This document shows positions 7,380 through 15,637 of a stretch of DNA of 27,210 nucleotides, piece by piece; positions within the stretch are counted from its first letter, which is position 1, and each line of letters begins with the position of its first letter. The notes beneath the pieces are model-generated. The model worked only from the letters and a program-made list of their open reading frames with translations. It was not told where the DNA came from and did not search any database. The DNA is from JBJXGF01 sp046153015. GTDB lineage: Bacteria; Actinomycetota; Acidimicrobiia; Acidimicrobiales; CAIXPF01. Where the stretch lies: NCBI GenBank assembly GCA_046153015.1, contig JBJXGF010000240.1, positions 1 through 27,210 on the forward strand, written 5' to 3'. The translations under genes and the position numbers were made by a program.

Positions 7380-8615
7380 TCAGTCCACGAGGGCCTGGTA
7401 GACGAGCTGGCGGAGCTGCGTGCGGATCGGGTGAGTCGACGACGGCAGGAGCTGGGTGAGGAAGACCGCGGTGATCTCCTCGGCGGGGTCGACCCAGAAC
7501 GCGGTCGAGGCGGCGCCGCCCCACGCGAACTCGCCCTCCGAGCACAGGACCTTCGCCCGCGCCGCGTCGATCACCACCGAGAAGCCGAGCCCGAACCCGA
7601 TCCCGTCGTAGGCCACCTCGGAGAAGATCGGCCGCCCGAACTCGGTCAGGTCGGCGTTGGCGGGCAGGTGGTTGCGGGTCATGTAGTCGAGCGTGCGCGA
7701 GCCGAGGAGCCGGACGCCGTCGAGCTCGCCGCCCCGCAGCAGCAGCTGGGTGAAGCGGTGGTAGTCGGCGAGCGTTCCCACCAGGCCCCCGCCGCCGGAC
7801 AGGAACGCCGGCGCCGCGGTCCCACGGGCGCCCATGGCGATGTTGCGCACCGCTCGCTGGTCGCCGGGCGCGGGGGAGTAGAGCGCGGCCAGCCGGTCGG
7901 CCTGCTCCTCACTGGCCCAGAAGGCGGTGTCGTGCATGCCGAGCGGCTCGAAGATCCGTTCGGCGAAGAACCGGTCGAGGCTCTGGCCTGACGCCGCTTC
8001 CACCACCCGTCCGAGCACGTCGGTGGCCACCGAGTAGTTCCACTCCGACCCGGGCTCGAACAGCAGCGGCAGGCCGGCCCACGTGTCGCACGCGGTGGCC
8101 AGGTCCACGCCCGCCGGCGCCCCCATCTCGTAGCCGGCCCGCCGGTACATCTCGTCGACGGCGCTGGCGTGATGGAACCCGTAGGTGAGCCCGGCGGTGT
8201 GGGTGAGCAGGTGCCAGATCCGCACGGGCTCCACCGCCCGGTCGGTCCCCGGGTTCAGCGCCGACCCCGACCGGTACACCCGCTGCTCGGCGAAGGAGGG
8301 GATGAAGCGGCTCACCGGATCCCGCAGCTCGAAGGCCCCCTCCTCGTAGAGCATCATCGCCGCCACCGACGTGACCGGCTTGGTCATCGAGTAGAGCCGC
8401 ACCACCGTGTCCAGCTCGAACGGGGCGCCCGACTCGAGGTCGCGCCGACCGCAGCAGTCGAGATGCACGATCTCCCCGCCCCGGCTCACCAGCAGCGACC
8501 AGCCGGGCAGCAGGCCGGCGTCGACGGAGCGGCGGAAGTGCGGGCCGATGCGGTCGAGGCGGGCGGGGTCGAAGCCGGCCTGATCGGGCTCGACCTCACG
8601 CTCGAGTTCAGGCAT
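7380..8615 (-). CDS. Serine hydrolase of the class C beta-lactamase / EstB esterase family
   Basis: The 411-residue protein has the penicillin-binding-protein-like SxxK motif as Ser76-Met-Thr-Lys79 in RLYSMTKPVTS. The second motif is Tyr194-Ser-Val (EWNYSVATDVLGRVVE), the YxV form seen in EstB-type esterases rather than the YxN of AmpC. The C-terminal WGGAAST near the end replaces KTG. HLLTHTAGLTYGF is also typical. There is no evident signal peptide, so a cytoplasmic esterase or lactone hydrolase is more likely than a periplasmic beta-lactamase; the substrate is unknown. The stop is 67 nt upstream of the archease start on the same strand. It diverges from the DinB-like gene, with 56 bp between the starts. 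Confidence 0.92.
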   Translation of the reverse strand: MPELEREVEPDQAGFDPARLDRIGPHFRRSVDAGLLPGWSLLVSRGGEIVHLDCCGRRDLESGAPFELDTVVRLYSMTKPVTSVAAMMLYEEGAFELRDPVSRFIPSFAEQRVYRSGSALNPGTDRAVEPVRIWHLLTHTAGLTYGFHHASAVDEMYRRAGYEMGAPAGVDLATACDTWAGLPLLFEPGSEWNYSVATDVLGRVVEAASGQSLDRFFAERIFEPLGMHDTAFWASEEQADRLAALYSPAPGDQRAVRNIAMGARGTAAPAFLSGGGGLVGTLADYHRFTQLLLRGGELDGVRLLGSRTLDYMTRNHLPANADLTEFGRPIFSEVAYDGIGFGLGFSVVIDAARAKVLCSEGEFAWGGAASTAFWVDPAEEITAVFLTQLLPSSTHPIRTQLRQLVYQALVD

Positions 8616-8671
8616 GACCCGAGCTTGGCGCCTCGGCGCGGGGTGGGCGCCGGCCGGCCTAGCGTCGGGCC

Positions 8672-9394
8672 GTGGCCCAGGTCGACCCCGCCGTGGTGGA
8701 GATGCCCAGCTCGCTCGCGGCTGGGCTCATGCCGCCCTACGCCCGACTCGCCGAGTGGATGAGCGCCGAGGTCGCCGGCCTCGGCGACTCCGAGCTCGAC
8801 TTCTGCTCCACCGACCCCACCCGGGAGTGGATGTGGTGGTCGATTCGCCGGCAGGTGTCCCACGTGGCGTGGGACGCGCTGGTGTTCTCGCACCGCCGCT
8901 GCGCGCCGCTCCTGTGGCCCGACGGCAACGAGCCCGAGCCGATCTCGTGGCGGGCCGCCCACCTGGGGCCCGACGCCACGGCCGACCGCCTGCTCGACGA
9001 GGCCCGCCACCACGACCTCGGCGAGCTGCTCGACCTCTTCGAGCTCGGCCTGTCGTGGCTGGAGCGGGTGGTCGCCGAGCAGCCGATCGACGCGCTGCGG
9101 GCCAACGTGACCAGCGTGCGGGGCACGTGGTTCTGGCAGTACGTGATCCAGGTGCTGCCGCGCGGCGCGGGGGCCGACCCCGACCGCCCCGGGTTCATCC
9201 GGTACACGCTCGAGGCGTCCCTGTGGATGGTCTTCTACGAGGTGCTGGCCCACATCCGCACCGTGCAGCGCTTGAAGGCGGCGCAGGGCCTCGCCGCGGC
9301 GGTGGAGCTGCCCCGGGTGGGCTACCTGCGCCTGCCCGAGTACTGGGGCGACGCCGACCGCAACGGTCCGAGCTTCGAGCGCTTGCCCACGTGA
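8672..9394 (+). CDS. DinB/YfiT-like four-helix-bundle protein, uncharacterised
   Basis: The 240-residue product is largely helical, with dispersed histidines near helix centres (VSHVAWDALVF, ARHHDLGELL, EVLAHIRTVQRLK) and two tryptophan-rich stretches (EWMWWSIRRQ, GTWFWQYVIQ). This resembles the DinB superfamily of metal-dependent thiol transferases, which in actinobacteria often use mycothiol. The assignment is tentative because I cannot align the metal triad confidently. The start is GTG at 8672, 56 bp from the divergent hydrolase gene, without a clear ribosome binding site. No membrane segment is seen. It does not form an obvious operon with the following small membrane protein, 84 bp away. 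Confidence 0.7.
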   Translation: MAQVDPAVVEMPSSLAAGLMPPYARLAEWMSAEVAGLGDSELDFCSTDPTREWMWWSIRRQVSHVAWDALVFSHRRCAPLLWPDGNEPEPISWRAAHLGPDATADRLLDEARHHDLGELLDLFELGLSWLERVVAEQPIDALRANVTSVRGTWFWQYVIQVLPRGAGADPDRPGFIRYTLEASLWMVFYEVLAHIRTVQRLKAAQGLAAAVELPRVGYLRLPEYWGDADRNGPSFERLPT

Positions 9395-9478
9395 ACCAAC
9401 CCTGACTCCGCAACGTATCCAGCACCCCGCTCGCCCCTCGGTCTGGCATCGGATCCCCTATTCAGGAGGCGAAACGCC

Positions 9479-9718
9479 ATGCTCGGACTCGCACTGCTCG
9501 CTGGACTGCTGATCGGCCCTCGATCCGCCCGCGCCCGCTCGACGGTTCTCGGGATCGCGCTTGCCGCCGTGCTGGTGACCGGCGCCTACGTGGTCGCTGA
9601 CGGCGTGGTGATCGCCCGCTTGGTCCTCGAAGTTCTGGCTTGGGCGGGTTGCGGCATGCTGCTCGCTCGCCGCGGACTGCCGCTGCGTACCGCCGAGGTG
9701 CGCGAACCGCGCCGGTGA
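9479..9718 (+). CDS. Small two-helix membrane protein, 79 residues, unknown function
   Basis: An excellent AGGAGG (9464-9469) stands 9 nt before the ATG, so translation is likely. The product has two hydrophobic segments, one covering about residues 1-13 and 22-40 (interrupted by PRSARARS) and the other about 45-62 (VIARLVLEVLAWAGCGMLLA), followed by a charged tail ending EPRR. I recognise no family. It converges with the methyltransferase gene, whose stop is 31 bp away. Confidence 0.65.
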   Translation: MLGLALLAGLLIGPRSARARSTVLGIALAAVLVTGAYVVADGVVIARLVLEVLAWAGCGMLLARRGLPLRTAEVREPRR

Positions 9719-9749
9719 GCTGGCCCTGCCCGCCCGCCGCGTCCGCCGT

Positions 9750-10550
9750 TCAGCCCGGCTTCACGCCCCAGGCCTGAACGACCCGGGCGGTGGTGATGAA
9801 GGTGTCTTCCCGCTCCACGTGCGCGGACAGCTCGTCGATCAACTGCTCGACCCTGGCCGGCGTGGTCAAGCCGAGGGCGACGCTGTTGTGGTGCGAGTTG
9901 AGCAGCGTCAACAGCTGGATCTGCTTGGCCGGGCCCCGCAATCCTCCCGGCTGGCTCACCGCGGCCTGCACGTGCAGCAGGCCGGCCTCGTGCAGCAGCG
10001 TCGGCAGGCGGGGGCCCAGCGCCGGCTCGCCGCCGCGAGCGCGCATGGCCAGCACGAACAGCTCCACCACCTCGTCGAAAGCCGGGCACGGCGGCCAGCA
10101 GACTGCTCCTGCGATCTCGATGTCCTCCACCGCCACCACCCCGCCCGGGCGGCACTGGTCGATCAGGTTGGCGAGGCCGCCCCGATGGTCGGGCAGGTGG
10201 GAGAGGAGACAGCGGGCGTACACGAGGTCGTACCCGCCCGGCCCGTCGAGGGCGGCGGCGTCGGCCTGCTCGTAGCGCACGTTGGCGAGGCCGAGCGCGT
10301 GGCTCTCGTGGCGGGCGATGTCGAGCACGTCGGCGTCGGCGTCGACCCCGACGACCGAGCCCGCCGGCGCCCGCTCGGCCAGCAGCGTGGTCACGTCGCC
10401 CCCGCCGCAGCCGACGTCGAGGCAGCGGGCGTCCGGCGCCGCGCCAATCCGGTCGAGGAGCTGGCTCGTGAGCGGGTTGAGCGCCGCGGCCAGCACGCGC
10501 AGCCGCTCCCGGCCCGAACGTCCACCCCGCAGCACGTAGTTGGTCTCCAT
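9750..10550 (-). CDS. SAM-dependent class I methyltransferase
   Basis: The 266-residue protein opens METNYVLRGGRSGRERLRVL and has SAM-binding motif I LDVGCGGGDVT (from residue 44), an acidic residue after the next strand (VVGVDAD), a post-I region ANVRYEQADAAAL and motif YDLVYARCLLSHLPD. This is the layout of UbiE/Methyltransf_11-type enzymes. The substrate cannot be told. I chose the ATG at 10550 because the upstream extension of the frame is arginine- and proline-rich and shows no homology. The RelE-type toxin gene ends 62 nt upstream on the same strand. Confidence 0.88.
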   Translation of the reverse strand: METNYVLRGGRSGRERLRVLAAALNPLTSQLLDRIGAAPDARCLDVGCGGGDVTTLLAERAPAGSVVGVDADADVLDIARHESHALGLANVRYEQADAAALDGPGGYDLVYARCLLSHLPDHRGGLANLIDQCRPGGVVAVEDIEIAGAVCWPPCPAFDEVVELFVLAMRARGGEPALGPRLPTLLHEAGLLHVQAAVSQPGGLRGPAKQIQLLTLLNSHHNSVALGLTTPARVEQLIDELSAHVEREDTFITTARVVQAWGVKPG

Positions 10551-10612
10551 GCGACCGGGTACGCACCCGCCCCACCGTCCGGTTCGACGCCCGCAGGCAC
10601 GCGACGCCGCCC

Positions 10613-10897
10613 TCACCCCGACCGGTACACGTCGCGGCGGTGGTCGATCCGGAGCACGACGACCTCGCGGCGCTCGTCGTCGATGCGGTAAAGGACCCGG
10701 AACGTCCAACGTCGCGCCGACGAGATGCCGGCGAGCTCATGGCGCAGCTGCTTGCCGACGAGCTTCTGGTCAGTGAGCAACGGACCGGTGATCAGGTCGA
10801 TGACGGCGGCGGCGACGGCCTGGGGAAGGCGCTCGGCGATGGCTCTCGCGGCTGGCCCGGCCACGACGAGCTCGTACGGCTCGGCCTCAGGCGCCAC
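10613..10897 (-). CDS. RelE/ParE-superfamily toxin
   Basis: The 94-residue product starts VAPEAEPYELVVAGPAARAI and has the RelE pattern: an N-terminal strand, the helix ARAIAERLPQAVAAAVIDLI, then GKQLRHELAGISSARRWTFRVLYRIDDE and the C-terminal VVVLRIDHRRDVYR. RelE toxins cleave mRNA in the ribosomal A site; the basic residues and terminal tyrosine fit that group. The GTG start at 10897 overlaps the end of the antitoxin gene by 11 nt, which supports the pairing and fixes the start. Confidence 0.9.
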   Translation of the reverse strand: MAPEAEPYELVVAGPAARAIAERLPQAVAAAVIDLITGPLLTDQKLVGKQLRHELAGISSARRWTFRVLYRIDDERREVVVLRIDHRRDVYRSG

Positions 10898-11156
10898 GGA
10901 GGCGCCGCACGGCGTCGGCGCCTCGTACGACGTCGCCCCGGGCGACGGCCTCCTCGGCCTCACGGAGCTCTCGCACCGCCTTGCGGTTGCCGAGGATCTC
11001 GACCGTCTCCTCGAGCGCCTCCAGGTCTTGAAGGCTGATGAGCACCGCTGCGGGCACGCCGTTGCGCGTGATGGTGACCCGGTCGTGCTCGCGCTGAACC
11101 CGGTCCACGAACTCGGACAGACGATCTTTGACGTTGCGCAGCGGCTCAGTCGTCAT
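10887..11156 (-). CDS. Phd/YefM-family antitoxin
   Basis: The 89-residue protein starts MTTEPLRNVKDRLSEFVDRV and contains the Phd/YefM dimerisation and DNA-binding region RVTITRNGVPAAVLISLQDLEALEETVEIL, followed by a charged C-terminal tail that would wrap the toxin. Antitoxin first and toxin second with an 11-nt overlap is the usual order, and these antitoxins commonly repress their own promoter. The ATG at 11156 fits the family; an upstream start at 11180 would add eight residues. The pair sits just outside the left repeat of the probable integrated element. Confidence 0.9.
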   Translation of the reverse strand: MTTEPLRNVKDRLSEFVDRVQREHDRVTITRNGVPAAVLISLQDLEALEETVEILGNRKAVRELREAEEAVARGDVVRGADAVRRLRGA

Positions 11157-11226
11157 GGCCACTACGGCGCCACGCGACAAGCGGTCTGCGGCGACCTACC
11201 AGGGCAGACCTCAGAACCCCATGCCG

Positions 11227-11248
11227 CGCCCGATGATCTCTTTCATGA
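11227..11248. repeat. Distal attachment-site repeat with displaced 3' end of the acyl-CoA dehydrogenase gene
   Basis: These 22 bp are identical to 17245-17266 and include GATGATCTCTTTCATGA. On the minus strand the segment 11211-11246 reads MKEIIGRGMGF followed by a stop, against MKEIIGRSLGF in the intact gene. The codons before it (FAENRIQL) do not match the dehydrogenase, so homology begins abruptly at the repeat. Confidence 0.75.
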
Positions 11249-11809
11249 GCTGAATGCGGTTTTCGGCGAACGTCGCGGCGCGAAATACCAGTTCAAGGGC
11301 TATGCGCGCACATCGGGCGATCACCAGCGATCGACAGCGCGCGCGATAAACGCGCGATGAAGCGCGCCTGAGCACGCATGCGACGTGTCCGTGCGGCCTT
11401 GTCATTCGCCGGCGGCCTGCGCCGATTCTGCTGACAGGTGAGACAGGCTCTCGTCTCGCCGGCCTACGTCACTCGGATCGACCGCGAGATTGGCGTCGGC
11501 CGGTTCGGGTGATCGCCCTCAGAGCCCCGAGCGTCGGCTGCGGGACCAGGGGGCATTGCTCCCACCCCGTTCCCGAGAACACCGGGGAATAGCGGCCCTC
11601 GGACTCCCGGGGGAGCCGGCGCGCGTCTGCGGTCCGTTGTAAGTGATGGGTCCGGGCCGGCGGCTCTGGGCAGGACGAAGCGCGCGCGGCAGGTCGATGT
11701 TGGTGCAATGCCCACCTCTGTGGCATGCCCTACCTAGCCTTTCCTGAGCCGATGACGAGGCTGCGGCGGCGCAGCTGCAGGCGCGCTCATTACAGCGAAG
11801 CGCCTGAGG
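11249..11809. other. No gene recognised; left arm of the element
   Basis: Only the arm-type repeat at 11339-11364 is recognisable. Open frames on the minus strand (11464-11726) are rich in Arg, Pro and Ser and show no family motif or ribosome binding site. Confidence 0.5.
11339..11364 (+). repeat. Left arm-type repeat, two tandem CGCGCGAT units
   Basis: This 26-bp segment matches 17150-17175 at 24 of 26 positions in the same orientation. Each copy holds CGCGCGATA and CGCGCGATG units spaced 10 bp apart. The two copies lie about 90 bp and 70 bp inside their respective core repeats, which would place them on the P and P' arms of the circular form. Confidence 0.6.
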
Positions 11810-13180
11810 TCAGGCTGGTTGGATGTTGGCGTTGAGCTGGAACCGGTTGTCGCGGTCGTACTGGGCCTTGATCGACTGCAGCCGCTGCAGGTTGGCCCCG
11901 TAGGACGCTCGGATCTTCTCGGGTGAGTCGTCGGCCGCGATGTGGTTGATATACGCGGAGCCCTGCAAGTGCGGCTCGACCTGCTGCCACGCGCCCCGCA
12001 GCCAACCGATGTGACGCTCGGGGCGACCGTCATCGGCCCATTGAGCGATCACGTCGAAGTCCCACTGCGCCTTGCGCGCCGCGAACGCGGTCGCGTCTTC
12101 CGCCACCCGCGTTGCAGCGCCGTGCACGTTGAAGAACAGCAGCGCGCTGAGCGGTGACGTGAAACGCCTCGCCTGATCTATGACAACGTCGATCAGTTCA
12201 TCCGAGATGCGTTCGGTGAACGCCGCGCGCCAGTACCGGTGCAGGCCGTGAATCGCATTCGGTTCGTCGAGCAACGTCTGGCGGACGGCGTACGGCATGG
12301 GCCCAATCACGTCCGCAACGGGCCGCCCAAAGGCCCGGACCGGTGCGAGCACCGACTGGCCGACCTCGATAGGTCCGTTATAGCCGGCCAGCAAGGCGAC
12401 GATGGGCACGCCCGCCTCGGGATCGGTGAGGATTGCGAGGTACAGCTCGGCCTCGTCGGGCAGCGTCTGGCACACGTCGCGGTAGAAGCGCAGCACGTCC
12501 GGCGCTTGGTCCAGGCCGTAGACGACCATACCTCCGAGGACGACGTCGACAGGGTGGAGCCGGTACTCCAGTGACGTGACCACACCGAAGTTCCCGCCGC
12601 CGCCTCGGAGCGCCCAGAACAGGTCGGGGTGCTCCGTTTCGCTCACCGTCCGAAACGCACCGTCGGCGGTGACAATGTCGGCCGACAGCAGGTTGTCGAC
12701 ACTGAGCCCGTGCTTGCCCATGAGCCAACCAAGCCCTCCGCCGAGCGTCAAACCGCCGATGCCGGTATTCGACACGGTGCCGCCTGTCGTCGCCAGCCCG
12801 AACGCCTGCGACTCCCGGTCCAGCTCACCCCACAGCACGCCGCCTTGCGCGCGCACGGTACGCGCGGCGGGGTCGACGCGGATGCCCTTCATAGCGGACA
12901 GGTCGATCACGATGCCGCCGTCGTTGGTGCCGTAGCCAGGCGCGCTATGTCCGCCGCCTCGGACCGAGATCAACAGCTCGTGCTCGTTTGCGAACGTGAC
13001 GGCGCGCTGTACATCCGCGACGCCGGTGCAGCGGACGATCACCGCTGGCCGGCGATCGACGTTGCCGTTCCAGACCCGCCGGGCCTCCTCGTAGCCTGCG
13101 TCGGCGGGCCCTGTGACCAGGCCGGCAACCTGGCTGCGCAGAGCGTCGACAGACGCGACCGACATCTCGACTGTGGTCAC
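11810..13180 (-). CDS. FAD-linked oxidoreductase of the berberine-bridge-enzyme-like (PCMH) family
   Basis: The 456-residue protein has the N-terminal FAD-binding PCMH fold: PAVIVRCTGVADVQRAV, then RGGGHSAPGYG with His78, the position that carries covalent 8-alpha-histidyl FAD in this family. DGGIVIDLSAMKGIRVD, GLTLGGGLGWLMGKHGL and LRGGGGNFGVVTSLEYRLHPV follow in the expected order. The C terminus YDRDNRFQLNANIQP matches the BBE domain (YDPxNxFxxNxNI). There is no signal peptide. Such enzymes oxidise sugars, alkaloids or polyketides; the substrate is unknown. The gene looks intact and is the only large intact cargo gene of the element. A stretch without genes separates it from the cyclase remnant. 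Confidence 0.92.
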   Translation of the reverse strand: MTTVEMSVASVDALRSQVAGLVTGPADAGYEEARRVWNGNVDRRPAVIVRCTGVADVQRAVTFANEHELLISVRGGGHSAPGYGTNDGGIVIDLSAMKGIRVDPAARTVRAQGGVLWGELDRESQAFGLATTGGTVSNTGIGGLTLGGGLGWLMGKHGLSVDNLLSADIVTADGAFRTVSETEHPDLFWALRGGGGNFGVVTSLEYRLHPVDVVLGGMVVYGLDQAPDVLRFYRDVCQTLPDEAELYLAILTDPEAGVPIVALLAGYNGPIEVGQSVLAPVRAFGRPVADVIGPMPYAVRQTLLDEPNAIHGLHRYWRAAFTERISDELIDVVIDQARRFTSPLSALLFFNVHGAATRVAEDATAFAARKAQWDFDVIAQWADDGRPERHIGWLRGAWQQVEPHLQGSAYINHIAADDSPEKIRASYGANLQRLQSIKAQYDRDNRFQLNANIQPA

Positions 13181-13585
13181 GGTCTACCCCCCAGTCCCAG
13201 CGTGCGAGATCCCCCTCGGCACACAGAAAGCATACCGCCCGACTGGGCTTCAGCGCTCGGGCGCGTCCACCGGGACCGCGCATCTCAGCAGCCACGACCA
13301 CCTCCAGCGCTTCAGGCGCGTGTCAACCTTTCTGAGGCAGCCTCGGGAGGAGCCCCACCCCGGGGGTGGATGCTCAGCGTGGGGAGATTCAGCAAGTCTG
13401 GGGAGAAGTCCGCGACCGGCGGCAACACTGCCGGCTCGTAGGGCAGAACCAGCAAACCGTGCGTGGATCCGAGCCGCTGTGCTCGCCGTCGTCGCCGAGC
13501 GTGCCGACAGCAGTGACGGTCGCTAGGGCACGATCGGCCGACGGAGTAGGGCGGTGTCTTTTGGGGCTTCACGTATTCTCTGGGA
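13181..13585. other. No gene recognised between the FAD oxidase and the cyclase remnant
   Basis: Open frames here lack a ribosome binding site and recognisable motifs. The region should hold the promoter of the minus-strand oxidase, but I see no convincing -35/-10 pair. Confidence 0.45.
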
Positions 13586-14055
13586 GTGGTTCGCCCGTCG
13601 GGGACGGTGACCTTCTTGTTCACGGATGTGGAGGGTGTCGTGCGCCAGCTCGATGAGTCTGATCCAGAAGCGATGCGGGCGGCTCTGGCAACGCATGACG
13701 AGGTGCTCCGCTCGTCGGTGGAAGCCCATCGGGGCTGGTGTTCAAGCACACGGGGAATGGGGTCTGCGCGGCGTTCTCGGTTGCGGCTGACGCCGTAGCA
13801 GCGGCGGTCGATGCGCAGCGCCGGTCGGCGTTGCCGGCGCGGATCGGGATCGGGACGGGCAGGGCCGAGCTCCGTGGCTATGACTACTCTTGGCCGGCCT
13901 TGAACCGAGCGGCGCGGGTGATGGCCGCAGGCCACGGCGGGCAGATCCTCGTTGCGGGCTCCACCGCGTCGCTGCTGGATGGAGTCGAGCTCGTCGATCT
14001 TGAAGTTGTGATCCGACTCGAGCGCCTCGGGGGCGGCAGGCCGACGCAAGGTTGA
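13586..14055 (+). pseudogene. Frameshifted and truncated class III adenylate/guanylate cyclase domain
   Basis: The first frame (GTG at 13586) reads VRPSGTVTFLFTDVEG and continues to EVLRSSVEAHRGW, the start of a class III cyclase catalytic domain with its first metal-binding Asp. Near 13735 homology moves to another frame, reading LVFKHTGNGVCAAFSVAADA and later WPALNRAARVMAAGHGGQIL up to GVELVDL, then a non-homologous end at 14055. In intact relatives the second segment has HTGDG, so the second metal-binding Asp is replaced by Asn. A few residues before GIGTGRAEL also seem deleted. Actinobacterial relatives usually continue into an ATPase and LuxR-type domain, absent here. A frameshift, a lost catalytic residue and truncation together indicate decay rather than sequencing error. 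Confidence 0.85.
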
Positions 14056-14596
14056 CATCGGGCTGGCGACGCGAGCAGCGCGCGGCATGCCAGGTGCAAG
14101 CTGACAGGTGGGGGCGGTCTCATCGACGCCGGCTGGCTGGGCTCTGCCAGCGATCGCATGTCGCGGTCGGTCCGCGGTGTCTGTGGATGGAATGTTGCGA
14201 GGACGCTCGTCTGTATGACGGGCGTCTCGCCTGGGCAGCCGTGCGCGCCAAGAGGGCGTTGCGCTGCGTCGCTGGCCACTGGCCGCTCGCAGGAAACGGG
14301 CGGCCGCCTCGGTTGCGTCCTCCAGCCCACCGGTGCGAGGCACTGTGCGGTCGGTGGAAGGTTGCGTCGCTCATGGCCGTGTCACCCCCGTTCGCAACTT
14401 CGATCAACTCCCCAGCTCATGGCGCTTGTTTGGCGAGTGCGGCCAGACCAGCAGAAGCGTGCGGAGGCGTGGGTGGGAGCTCGTACGGCCGTTGCCGTGC
14501 GGCTGGATGTCTGCGTCGGGGCGCGGCGGCACATGCGTGCTCGACCTGGAGCCGTCAGCGCGCCGGTGGCGGGCCGTTGCTGAGATAGCGTCGGCC
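14056..14596. other. No gene recognised
   Basis: Several overlapping open frames occur on both strands, but none has recognisable motifs, consistent third-position bias or a ribosome binding site. It is probably decayed cargo. Confidence 0.45.
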
Positions 14597-14803
14597 ATGG
14601 CTGCTGCGTCAGACGAGTTCCGCAGCGCCGTGCTGGCGCTCGCAGAGGCTGAGCGTGTTGGGCTCGTCGCCGAGCTGTTGGTCAGATTCGAGTTCCCGGC
14701 CGGTGAGGATCCGCATCCGGAGCGGCGTCTGGTGGCGGCCGGAACGACGGTGGGCCTGGCGTGTGTGCGTTGGGCAACAGGCTCCAAGGAGCCTTCTGGG
14801 TGA
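14597..14803 (+). CDS. Possible addiction-module component-like small protein (68 residues)
   Basis: The segment EFRSAVLALAEAERVGLVAELLVRFEF resembles the helical opening of the putative addiction module component family (ALxLPxxERxxLAExLLxSL). The expected C-terminal toxin-binding part is not recognisable: the end reads RLVAAGTTVGLACVRWATG. No toxin gene follows. It may be a truncated antitoxin remnant. The similarity is short, so the call is weak. Confidence 0.4.
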   Translation: MAAASDEFRSAVLALAEAERVGLVAELLVRFEFPAGEDPHPERRLVAAGTTVGLACVRWATGSKEPSG

Positions 14804-14910
14804 GCGGCGACGGCAGGAGTCAGGGGTGGTCCTGCACCGAGCACCGGCGTACGGCCCGCCGTGTTTGGTGGCAGAAACTGCTCGGTATGCCGCTAAGAGA
14901 ACCGAGAGCG

Positions 14911-15153
14911 TCAGAGGTTGTTGGCCGTGGACGCGACGGATGCCTGGATCTGCTCGAACTCGGAGCGAGCGTCGGCCCAGGCTATGGAGAAGTGCACGAT
15001 CCGCTTGGCCTCGGCCAGCGGGACGCGGAGCACGGCTCGGGTGATCTTGATCGACTCGATCGGCGAGAAGCCATCGGCACGGAGCTGGACCAGGACGCGC
15101 TCCCATTCCTCGTGGCTGATCGCTGCCTGGGGTGTGGTGAACGTCTGGCTCAT
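14911..15153 (-). CDS. Small protein with ribosomal L7/L12 C-terminal-like segment (80 residues)
   Basis: The product starts MSQTFTTPQAAISHEEWERV. Its centre, GFSPIESIKITRAVLRVPLAEAKRIVHFS, resembles the L7/L12 C-terminal pattern (KIxVIKxVRExTGLGLKEAKxLVE), a small alpha/beta fold that contacts translation factors. Small proteins with this segment occur singly in actinobacteria; their role is unknown to me. The ATG overlaps the upstream stop as ATGA, and GGAG stands 5 nt before it, so translation coupled to the preceding gene is likely. Confidence 0.65.
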   Translation of the reverse strand: MSQTFTTPQAAISHEEWERVLVQLRADGFSPIESIKITRAVLRVPLAEAKRIVHFSIAWADARSEFEQIQASVASTANNL

Positions 15154-15533
15154 GACCGCTCCGTCCGAAGCCGGATCCGCACATCCACTCTACGCCCCCG
15201 CCGGGCGCCTGACAGGCGGGTTCCGGTGACGTGGAGTTCCTCGAAGCCGGCGGCGGCGAGCTCTGCGAGTGCCAGGCGGGCCCAGCCGAGCAGCTCTGCG
15301 GTGGACACCTGAAGCCTCCCAGCATTCCGCGGATACACCGCAATGTCACGTAGCTCGATCCGCGTGCCATCAACGACGACCTCGGCGAGCACGTCTACGG
15401 CGCCGGCCCGCGTCTCCATGCTGCGCTCGTAGAGGTCACCGGTGGCGAAGGCCATCACGTCGGGGACCGTACCCGCGGGCGCGGGCGGCGCTTGGCCGAT
15501 GTGCGCAAACGAGCTCAGAGCGCCCTCGGCCAT
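15150..15533 (-). CDS. Hypothetical protein, 127 residues, coupled to the L7/L12-like gene
   Basis: No family is recognised. The product has an alternating strand pattern (AVDVLAEVVVDGTRIELRDIAVYP), a helix (ELLGWARLALAELAAAGFEEL) and a basic strand-rich end (LSGARRGRRVDVRIRLRTERS), suggesting an alpha/beta nucleic-acid- or ligand-binding protein. GGAG stands 6 nt before the ATG at 15533; a later ATG at residue 27 is possible. Its TGA overlaps the next ATG, so the two genes form a unit. Confidence 0.6.
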   Translation of the reverse strand: MAEGALSSFAHIGQAPPAPAGTVPDVMAFATGDLYERSMETRAGAVDVLAEVVVDGTRIELRDIAVYPRNAGRLQVSTAELLGWARLALAELAAAGFEELHVTGTRLSGARRGRRVDVRIRLRTERS

Positions 15534-15637
15534 GGTGCGCTCCAGGATCGCGGCTCCACTCGGCGCCGGTCGTGGGGCGGACAGTCGGTTAGGCCGGCTG
15601 TGTCGAAAGCGCGCTGGCGCACGCGCTTAGCGAGGGC

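Noticed and set aside
11464..11726. Short minus-strand ORFs left of the FAD oxidase.
   Set aside because: No motif, no ribosome binding site and no consistent third-position bias.
13312..14343. Minus-strand 343-codon ORF over the cyclase remnant.
   Set aside because: Its composition is low-complexity Arg/Pro/Ser and the plus strand carries identifiable cyclase segments in the same place.
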